Positions 57,484 to 64,000 of a DNA stretch of 64,000 nucleotides are shown piece by piece. The notes under the pieces are model-generated. The model saw only the letters and a program-made list of their open reading frames with translations, was not told the origin of the DNA and did no database searches. This DNA comes from Thiocapsa roseopersicina. Lineage in GTDB: Bacteria; Pseudomonadota; Gammaproteobacteria; Chromatiales; Chromatiaceae. The stretch is from NCBI RefSeq assembly GCF_900106925.1, contig NZ_FNNZ01000015.1, positions 62,001-126,000 on the forward strand, read 5' to 3'. How positions within the stretch are numbered: position 1 is the first letter of the stretch; every line of letters begins with the position of its first letter. The translations under genes were made by a program, and so were the position numbers.

Positions 57484-57574
57484 TTTAAATCGCGTCAGCT
57501 CCGGCGGCGACGAAAGGCTCCGGCATCGACCCAAAGCCGATACCGGGCCGAACCATCACCGGACGCGATTTAAA
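57484..57574. repeat. Inverted-end element, copy B (after ilvE)
   Basis: 13-base perfect inverted repeats TTTAAATCGCGTC (57484-57496) and GACGCGATTTAAA (57562-57574), span 91 bases. The right end supplies the TAA stop codon of ilvE on the minus strand. The interior is GC-rich and not similar to copies A, C or D. Confidence 0.7.
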
Positions 57575-58493
57575 CCGGCGTGAGCCATTCCGGATAGGCC
57601 GGAAGACGCCCGTGCACCAAGTCGAAGTAGAGACTCTGGAGCTGCTCGGTGATGGGTCCCCGCCCACCGTTGCCGATGATCCGACCGTCGACCTCGCGGA
57701 TCGGCGTCACCTCGGCGGCAGTGCCGGTGAAGAATGCCTCGTCGGCGATATAGACCTCGTCGCGCGTGATCCGCTTCTCCACCACCTCGATCCCGAGTTC
57801 GCGCGCCAGCGTCATGACGGTGCGCCGCGTGATGCCGTCGAGTGCGGAGGTCAGATCCGGCGTATAGAGCACGCCCTTGCGCACGATGAAGACGTTCTCG
57901 CCGCTGCCTTCCATGACAAACCCGGAGGTATCGAGCAGCAGGGCCTCGTCGTAGCCGTCACGCAGCGCCTCCTGAAGCGCCATCATGGAATTCATGTAGT
58001 TGCCGTTGGCCTTGGCGCGACACATGGTGACATTCACATGATGACGGGTGAAGGAGGAGACCCGCACGCGAATGCCTCGCTTCATGTTCTCCTCGCCGAG
58101 ATAGGAGCCCCACTCCCAGGCGGCGACGATGCAATGCACCTCCAGGTTGTCGGCACGCAGACCCATGCCTTCCGGGCCGTAGAAGAACATCGGTCGGATG
58201 TAGGCCGAATCGAGATTGTTCTCGCGCACGGCGATCCGCTGGGCCTCGTCGATGGTCTCGCGGTCGAACGGCAGCTTCATGCCGAGGATATGGGCGGAGT
58301 CGAAGAGCCGATCGGTATGGTCGCGCAGACGAAAGATCGCCGGTCCCTGCTCGGTCCGGTAGGCGCGCACGCCTTCGAAGACGCCCATGCCGTAATGGAA
58401 GGTGTGAGTCAGGACATGCGTCTTGGCCTCCCGCCAGGGCACCATTTCACCGTTGTGCCAGATCAGGCCATCACGGTCCGCCATCGTTGCCAT
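57570..58493 (-). CDS. ilvE: Branched-chain amino acid aminotransferase
   Basis: 307 residues, PLP fold type IV. N-terminal IWHNGEMVPWREAKTHVLTHTFHYGMGVFEGVRAY, active-site lysine in CRAKANGNYMNSMMALQEAL, cofactor-binding SGFVMEGSGENVFIV and the C-terminal GTAAEVTPIREVDGR. Transaminates valine, leucine and isoleucine with 2-oxoglutarate. ATG 58493 or 58484 are possible. The stop codon lies in a repeat element. 64 bases downstream of glnE on the same strand. Confidence 0.96.
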   Translation of the reverse strand: MATMADRDGLIWHNGEMVPWREAKTHVLTHTFHYGMGVFEGVRAYRTEQGPAIFRLRDHTDRLFDSAHILGMKLPFDRETIDEAQRIAVRENNLDSAYIRPMFFYGPEGMGLRADNLEVHCIVAAWEWGSYLGEENMKRGIRVRVSSFTRHHVNVTMCRAKANGNYMNSMMALQEALRDGYDEALLLDTSGFVMEGSGENVFIVRKGVLYTPDLTSALDGITRRTVMTLARELGIEVVEKRITRDEVYIADEAFFTGTAAEVTPIREVDGRIIGNGGRGPITEQLQSLYFDLVHGRLPAYPEWLTPV

Positions 58494-58557
58494 GTGCTTA
58501 CTCGCTCCGGTTGCATCGGGACAGGATCCCGTTTCGATTCGTTCGCAAAGACCGCCG

Positions 58558-61422
58558 TCAGGACGACGGCTCATCCATCAAGGTGTGCCACAGGGACTGG
58601 ACGCGCTCGCGCTCGGGCAGCAGTCGCGCGTCCGCGACCGTCTTGGGCTGCTCCTGCAAGGCGCTGCGATGGTAGGCCGCGCGCAGCGTCTTGTAGGCCG
58701 CGGTCAAATCTTCCGCCGCTCGCCCGGGCAGCAGATCGAGCCGCCCGAGTGTTTCGAGCAGACGCACGTTGTCGGTCCAGTCGGCCAGCGCCGGATGCTC
58801 CGACGCCCAACGTAAGACCGCGTATTGAACCATAAACTCGATATCCGCAATACCGCCAGGGCCCTGCTTGAGATCGAATCGACCGCCGCCGGTCTTGTCG
58901 AGATTCGCCCGCATCTTCGCCCGCATCTCACGCACGTCCTTGCGCAGCTGCTCGGGGTCGCGCTCGCGACGGATGATCTCGCGCCGAAGCGCGCCGAAAC
59001 GCGCCGCCAACTGCGGATCGCCGGCCACGGGTCGGGCGCGGATCAGGGCCTGATGCTCCCAGGTCCAGGCCGCGTTCGACTGATAGGCGTCGAAGGCCGC
59101 AAGCGAGCGCACCAGCAACCCGCGATTGCCGTCCGGGCGCAGACGCATGTCGATCTCGTAGAGCACACCCGAGGGTGTTTGGGTGGTCATCATGTGGATC
59201 ATGCGCTGGCCCAGTCGCATGAAGAACTGTTCATTGCTGATCTCCTTCGCCCCGTCGGTCATGGCCGTCTGCGACTCGGTGCCGTGGATGAAGACCAGAT
59301 CCAGGTCCGAGCCGTAGCCCAGCTCGATCCCGCCGAGCTTGCCGTAGCCCAAGACCAGGAAGCCCGTCTCGCCCCCGAGGATCTCGGTCGGGCGGCCGTG
59401 CCGCTGCGCGAGGTGATCGAAGGCCAACCGCAGGACGCGACGGATCGATACCTCGGCGATCTCGGTCAGGTAATCGCTCACCACCATGAGCGGAATCACC
59501 TCGGTCAGATCCGCGGCGGCGACCCGGAGCATGTTCCCTTGTGCGAACTGGCGCAGACGCTCCATCTGCTGCTCCAGGTCGTCCGCGTCGACGTGCAGCA
59601 GGAGTGCATCTAGCTCGGCCTCCAAGTCGGCGCGGCGCAAGGGCACGTAGAGCCGACGCGTATCGATCAATTCGTCCAGCAACAAGGGTTGGCGACAGAT
59701 CCGGTCGGTAAACCAGGGGCTCATGCCCGCCAGACGTGCAAGCTGCGACAGGATGACCGGATGCTCGCCGAGCATGGCGAGATACGAGGTCCGCCGCGCC
59801 ACCGCCTCGAGGACCTTGAGCACCCGTTCGATGGCGAGGTCGGGCTGCTCGCTCGCGGCCGTCTCGCGCAGCACCATCGGCATCAAGCGCTCCAGGCGGT
59901 CGTGACCGCGGCGCGTCAACCCTTTGCGCGCGATCGCATCCCTGAACCGAATCAGTCGAGCCTGGACGGCCTCGGGCTCGGCGAAGCCGGCCTCGGACAG
60001 CGCGGACACCTCGTGGGCCGCCTCGCCTTCGCCGTGCCAGAGCGCGATCAAGCCGGGCTCATGCCGCAGCTCTTCCCCCTCGGGTGCCGCGAACACCTGG
60101 TCGAACTGCTCCTGCACCTGGCGACGATGTCCCACAAGGACTGCGTCGAAGGCCGGCCAATCGGCGAACCCCATCGAACGCGCAAGACGCGCCCGCCCCG
60201 GCTCGTCGACGGGCAGCAGATGGGTTTGCTTATCGCGATACGCCTGGATGCGGTTTTCGACCAAGCGGAGAAAACAGTAAGCCTCATCCAGCCCCCGCAC
60301 GGCGGACTCGGGCATCAACTGTTTCTGCGCCAGGAGTGCCAACACCTCGCGAATGGGGCGGATCTGCAGGTCCGCGTCGTGACCGCCGCGGATCAACTGG
60401 AAGGCCTGACCGATAAACTCGATCTCCCGGATGCCGCCCGGACCCAGCTTGATGTTGGCGTCCATGCCGCGACGATGGAGCTCTTTGGCGATCATCCGCT
60501 TGAGATCGCGCAGGGACTCGATGGCACCGAAATCCAGATAGCGCCGGTAGACGAAGGGCCGCAGCATCGCCATCAGCTCGCGCGCGTCGTCCGGGTCGCC
60601 GGCGACGACGCGCGCCTTGATCATGGCGTAGCGCTCCCACTCCCGCGCCTGGGTCTGGTAGTAGTCCTCCAGGGCGTTGAAGCTCATGGCGAGCGGTCCT
60701 GACTCGCCGAAGGGTCGCAGGCGCGTATCGACGCGAAAGACGAATCCGTCGACCGTCTGGCTGCCCAGGGCTTGGGCCAAGCGTTGCCCGAGCTTGATGA
60801 AGAACTGCTCGTTGGTCAGGGCGCGCGGACCGCCTTCCGTCTCGCCGTTGGCGGCAAAGGCAAAAATGAGGTCGATGTCCGAGCTCAGATTCAGCTCGCG
60901 GGCACCGAGCTTGCCCATCCCCAGCACGGTCAACCGCAGGGCCCGTCCGGCCGCGTCGCGTGGCGTGCCGAGCTCCGTGCAGGTCCAGGCGTGCAGCCGA
61001 TCCAGCGCGCCGCGGATGCAGAGGTCGGCCAGCTCGGTGAGATGCTCGAGTGTCTCCGCAAGCTCGGCCCAACCTGCGATGTCGCGCCAGATGATGCGGA
61101 TCATCTCGCGCCGGCGGAAGCGACGCAGGGCCTGTTGTAGCGCGGGCTCGTCCGTCGTCTCGGCCAATGCGGCATCGAGACTGCTCGCCAACGCGACGGC
61201 GTCGTGCGGCTGCTCGAGCGCCCCGCTCGCGATCAGATCGGGGAGGACCTCCGGATGCCGGGCGACCGAGACGGCGACATAGTCGCTGGCCTCCCAAACC
61301 CGTGCCCGCGCCTCGGCGAAGGCCGGGGCGTCCGGTAGATCGACGCCCTGCTCTGCGGCCCAGTCGAGCCAGGTCTGCCAATGGGCCTCGGTCGCCGGGT
61401 CGAGATTCCGGAAGCTGTCCAT
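58558..61422 (-). CDS. glnE: Glutamine synthetase adenylyltransferase/removase
   Basis: 954 residues, full length (E. coli 946). Two nucleotidyltransferase domains with the diagnostic motifs: GMGKLGARELNLSSDIDLIFAF in the N-terminal removing half and GYGKLGGIELGYGSDLDLVFIHG in the C-terminal adenylating half, separated by a helical linker. Controls GlnA activity according to PII and glutamine. ATG 61422 begins MDSFRNLDPATEAHW. It starts 10 bases after the mutarotase gene, so the two may be co-transcribed. Confidence 0.97.
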   Translation of the reverse strand: MDSFRNLDPATEAHWQTWLDWAAEQGVDLPDAPAFAEARARVWEASDYVAVSVARHPEVLPDLIASGALEQPHDAVALASSLDAALAETTDEPALQQALRRFRRREMIRIIWRDIAGWAELAETLEHLTELADLCIRGALDRLHAWTCTELGTPRDAAGRALRLTVLGMGKLGARELNLSSDIDLIFAFAANGETEGGPRALTNEQFFIKLGQRLAQALGSQTVDGFVFRVDTRLRPFGESGPLAMSFNALEDYYQTQAREWERYAMIKARVVAGDPDDARELMAMLRPFVYRRYLDFGAIESLRDLKRMIAKELHRRGMDANIKLGPGGIREIEFIGQAFQLIRGGHDADLQIRPIREVLALLAQKQLMPESAVRGLDEAYCFLRLVENRIQAYRDKQTHLLPVDEPGRARLARSMGFADWPAFDAVLVGHRRQVQEQFDQVFAAPEGEELRHEPGLIALWHGEGEAAHEVSALSEAGFAEPEAVQARLIRFRDAIARKGLTRRGHDRLERLMPMVLRETAASEQPDLAIERVLKVLEAVARRTSYLAMLGEHPVILSQLARLAGMSPWFTDRICRQPLLLDELIDTRRLYVPLRRADLEAELDALLLHVDADDLEQQMERLRQFAQGNMLRVAAADLTEVIPLMVVSDYLTEIAEVSIRRVLRLAFDHLAQRHGRPTEILGGETGFLVLGYGKLGGIELGYGSDLDLVFIHGTESQTAMTDGAKEISNEQFFMRLGQRMIHMMTTQTPSGVLYEIDMRLRPDGNRGLLVRSLAAFDAYQSNAAWTWEHQALIRARPVAGDPQLAARFGALRREIIRRERDPEQLRKDVREMRAKMRANLDKTGGGRFDLKQGPGGIADIEFMVQYAVLRWASEHPALADWTDNVRLLETLGRLDLLPGRAAEDLTAAYKTLRAAYHRSALQEQPKTVADARLLPERERVQSLWHTLMDEPSS

Positions 61423-61432
61423 AGAGACGCGG

Positions 61433-62353
61433 TCAGAGCGGCTCGATGCCATAGCGCGCCGCGAGACGATAGGTCTCGCCGGGCGGGATCTCGATCACCT
61501 CGGAGGCCGTGTTGACCGTCTCCACGCAGACGAAGCGCCGGTAATCCTGATCGTCGAGATCGTCCATCGCTTTCGCGGTCTCGACCCAGGGGTTCCAGAC
61601 CACGGCGGTGCGGCTGTGCTCGGATTCGATGCGGATGCGCCGATCCAGGGTCGGGTCGACGATGCTCAGCAGCGGCGGCACATCCTCGTAGATGCGATTG
61701 ACCTCGCGCTCGATCGCGACCTGTCCCACTTGACGGATCACGGCATCGCCGGCGCCGACGGCCTTGTCGATGTAGCTGCGTCCGTCGAGACCCTTGACCC
61801 GGATCCGGCTCGCATCGCCGACCTTGAAATAGGCATGCAGACCTTGGGTGATACTGAAGGGTCGGTCGCCGGCATTCAGGGTGCTCAAGGCGACCGAGAG
61901 GGTCGCGCCCACGTGGATGTCGACCAAGAGATTGAAATATTGCGGCCAGATGGCGCGGGTGTCGGCGTCGTCCGCAATCCCCAGCTCCACCCGCGTGGAT
62001 CCGTCGGCGAGCGCCTCGGTCGCGAGTACCGTCCAGGGCCAGGCGCGCACGAACCCGTGGGCCGGCCGCCCTTTCGCCTCCGGATCCGCGCCGAACCAGG
62101 GCCAGCAGATCGGGATGCCGCCCTTGATCGCCTTGCCCTCGGCGAAATACGCCCGCTCGCTCACGAAGAGCAGATCATCCTCGGCATCCCTCGGCCGGTA
62201 CGCCAACACCTGTCCGGCATAGGGCGAGATGAGGGCTGTCGCCTGCGCATTGGCGATCTCGATCATGGTCAGGCCGCCACGGCCTTTGGTGAAATGCAGG
62301 ATGCCGTCGATGCCGTCGATGCCGTGCTCGGCGTTTAATGCCTCGATGTCCAT
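61433..62353 (-). CDS. Hexose-6-phosphate mutarotase (aldose-1-epimerase-like, YeaD family)
   Basis: 306 residues of beta-sandwich. Family features: IANAQATALISPYAGQVLAYRPRDAEDDLLFVSERAYF, KAIKGGIPICWPWFG, PAHGFVRAWPW with the catalytic-region histidine, TLNAGDRPFSITQGLHAYFKVGDAS and VVWNPWVETAKAMDDL. Interconverts anomers of sugar 6-phosphates. ATG 62353 has GGAGG eight bases upstream; the frame is open far upstream (to 62680) without homology. Divergent from the transporter gene to the right. Confidence 0.93.
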   Translation of the reverse strand: MDIEALNAEHGIDGIDGILHFTKGRGGLTMIEIANAQATALISPYAGQVLAYRPRDAEDDLLFVSERAYFAEGKAIKGGIPICWPWFGADPEAKGRPAHGFVRAWPWTVLATEALADGSTRVELGIADDADTRAIWPQYFNLLVDIHVGATLSVALSTLNAGDRPFSITQGLHAYFKVGDASRIRVKGLDGRSYIDKAVGAGDAVIRQVGQVAIEREVNRIYEDVPPLLSIVDPTLDRRIRIESEHSRTAVVWNPWVETAKAMDDLDDQDYRRFVCVETVNTASEVIEIPPGETYRLAARYGIEPL

Positions 62354-62610
62354 GGATGATCCTCCAGGTCGGTGGGGAATTCGGGTCGAAAAGGCCCCTG
62401 TGGGCAAGCAATCCACGGAGCGCCGTGCCGGGGCACTCGGCATCCCGCGATCTCGGCCGACGGCCGGGCCCGATCGCGACGGGTGGCCCGGAGCGTAGCT
62501 CCCGAGCCGCTGCTCCGCAAGGCGCCTGCGGCGGCGCCGTACGACCGAGCGGTTTCCGAGATCCCTCATGGAGACGCAGTGCTTGCCGCTCCCGAGACGC
62601 CCGAGCCAAG

Positions 62611-63996
62611 ATGCGCCGAGATACGATCCCAACCGAGCCGATGGAGCCCATGGACCCGATGTCAGTGACCCGGACCACACCCACCCGCCACCCCGAATGG
62701 CTGGAAAGCCTCTACGAGCGCCTCGCCGAAGACGACGAGGGACGCACCTGCAAAGAGATCAGCGCCGAGGCCTGTCACGAGACACCGGGCAACTTTCTCC
62801 ACACACTGATCGCCAACACACTCAGCAACATCGCCGACCGTTTGGCGAGCGCCAAGACCACCCTACCCTGGCTGCTTCTGCAATTGGGCGCACCGGCCTG
62901 GATGCTGAGCCTGCTGGTGCCGATTCGCGAATCCGGCTCCATGCTGCCGCAGATCCTGATCGGCGAGATCGTCCGGCGTCAAGCCATCCGCAAATGGGTA
63001 TGGGTCTGGGGCGGTGTGGTTCAGGGGCTCAGTCTGGCCGCGATCGGCTGGGTCGCCTTCGCCCTCGAAGGGGCGACGGCCGGCGCTGCGGTCATCGGAC
63101 TCCTGATCCTCTTCAGCCTGGCGCGCGGCGCCTGCTCCGTCGCCTACAAGGACGTGCAGGGCAAGACCATCCCCAAGACACGCCGCGGGCGCCTATCCGG
63201 CTGGATCAGCGCCATCGCCGGCCTCGGCGCCATGGGTGTCGGCCTAGGGCTCGGCGCCGTGCAGGACGGCGCGGAGTCGACCGGCCTCTATGTCGCACTC
63301 CTGGCCGGCGCGGCCATCCTCTGGCTCCTGGCCGCCTGGTCATTCAGCCGCATCGTCGAGTTCCCGGGTGCGACCGAGGGCGGCTCCAATGCACTGGCCG
63401 AGGCCGTCGCCCGACTCGCGATCCTGCGCGACGACGCGCCCTTCAGACAATTCGTCATCGCCCGTGCACTGGCGATGGGCTCCGGACTCGCGGCACCCTT
63501 CTATGTCGCACTCGCACGCGACGATCTCGGCGGGGCCATCTCGCTGCTCGGCATCTTCATCGCCGTGGAAGGACTCGCCGGTCTGGTCAGCTCGCCGGTC
63601 TGGGGCCGCTGGTCGGATCACTCCAGCCGACAGGTCTTCGCCGCCGCTTGCGGGTTGGCCGCGGTCCTCTCGATCGCGGTCGCGCTCTGGTCCTGGCTCG
63701 CGATGTCGAGCGCGGCGGCGATCTGGTTCTACCCGATCGCCTTCTTCGGGCTGGGCATTGCGCACGCCGGCGTCCGGCTTGGGCGCAAGACCTATCTGGT
63801 CGACATGGCAGAAGGCAACAAGCGCACTGACTATGTCGCGGTCAGCAACAGCGTCATCGGCGCACTGCTGCTCGTGTCCGGGCTGCTCGGCGCATTGGCG
63901 GCGACCGTCTCGGTGGAGGCCACCATCCTTCTGCTCGGTCTCGCCGGGTTGGTCGGATCGGCGCTCAGCCTGCGGTGGAAGGAGGTTTCCGGGTGA
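62611..63996 (+). CDS. MFS transporter of unknown substrate
   Basis: About 461 residues with 11-12 hydrophobic segments, such as WVWVWGGVVQGLSLAAIGWVAFALEG and AIWFYPIAFFGLGIAHAGVRLG. The MFS loop is recognisable as DVQGKTIPKTRRGRLSGW. A soluble N-terminal segment of about 60 residues (HPEWLESLYERLAEDDEGRTCKEISAEACHETPGNF) precedes the first helix, longer than in most MFS proteins. The start is uncertain: ATGs at 62611, 62641, 62650 and 62659 are all possible and none has a clear Shine-Dalgarno. The substrate cannot be predicted from sequence or context. Confidence 0.8.
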   Translation: MRRDTIPTEPMEPMDPMSVTRTTPTRHPEWLESLYERLAEDDEGRTCKEISAEACHETPGNFLHTLIANTLSNIADRLASAKTTLPWLLLQLGAPAWMLSLLVPIRESGSMLPQILIGEIVRRQAIRKWVWVWGGVVQGLSLAAIGWVAFALEGATAGAAVIGLLILFSLARGACSVAYKDVQGKTIPKTRRGRLSGWISAIAGLGAMGVGLGLGAVQDGAESTGLYVALLAGAAILWLLAAWSFSRIVEFPGATEGGSNALAEAVARLAILRDDAPFRQFVIARALAMGSGLAAPFYVALARDDLGGAISLLGIFIAVEGLAGLVSSPVWGRWSDHSSRQVFAAACGLAAVLSIAVALWSWLAMSSAAAIWFYPIAFFGLGIAHAGVRLGRKTYLVDMAEGNKRTDYVAVSNSVIGALLLVSGLLGALAATVSVEATILLLGLAGLVGSALSLRWKEVSG

Positions 63997-64000
63997 TGCG

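Overview
This is a GC-rich (roughly 64% by eye) gammaproteobacterial chromosome segment of 64 kb. Gene content and order fit a member of the Chromatiaceae (purple sulfur bacteria, Thiocapsa/Allochromatium-like). That placement is an inference from remembered gene order, not from a search. The window covers the replication-origin region. dnaA-dnaN-recF-gyrB run leftward from a divergent rpmH-rnpA-yidD-yidC-mnmE cluster. A convergent glyQ-glyS-gmhB-plsC cluster meets gyrB, the same order as in Pseudomonas.

Layout from the left. 1-1.2 kb: 3' part of gltD. 1.4-3.7 kb: two tandem PilT/PilU-type retraction ATPases. 3.7-18 kb, leftward: a type II secretion operon (gspE-F-G-H-I-J-K-L-M-C-D), preceded by and translationally coupled to a membrane sugar-phosphate transferase and a FlaA1/WbpM-type nucleotide-sugar dehydratase, with yajL further upstream. 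18.5-21.4 kb: ctpA and envC (cell-wall processing). 21.6-24.8 kb: a SqrR/BigR/YgaV-type ArsR repressor, a membrane-anchored rhodanese, secB, gpsA and trmL. 25-30.6 kb: two small unknown proteins and a nitrogen-control block (ntrC, ntrB, a DUF4124 protein, glnA with a good sigma-54 promoter). 31-32.2 kb: a cation diffusion facilitator. 32.4-36.8 kb: glyQS-gmhB-plsC. 36.8-47.3 kb: the origin cluster. 47.6-48.3 kb: an antitoxin/PIN toxin pair. 48.6-53.3 kb: sodB, an orphan hydantoinase-B, asnO and grxD. 53.3-57.4 kb: rnt, a TraB/GumN protein, mlaA, pyrC and a zinc-finger protein. 57.6-64 kb: ilvE, glnE, a hexose-6-phosphate mutarotase and an MFS transporter.

Several genes work together. gltD, glnA, ntrBC and glnE cover ammonia assimilation and its control (GOGAT, glutamine synthetase, two-component regulation, adenylylation). 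The T2SS operon carries one copy of each inner-membrane, pseudopilin and secretin component; no gspO peptidase is seen. Most remaining genes are housekeeping.

The least ordinary observations are these. (i) A family of about 80-91 bp elements has conserved inverted ends of consensus AAYCGCGTC. In three of the five sites one end supplies or carries the stop codon of the preceding gene. (ii) rnpA has no ATG/GTG/TTG start compatible with its conserved N-terminus; a CTG overlapping the rpmH stop is the only candidate. (iii) The dnaA-dnaN gap has a compact oriC architecture: AT-rich stretch, DnaA-trio-like TAG/TAA repeats, a GC clamp and DnaA boxes. (iv) A predicted persulfide-sensing repressor sits beside a rhodanese. 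(v) NtrC carries GSFTGA in place of GAFTGA. (vi) asnO and hyuB both lack their usual partner genes.
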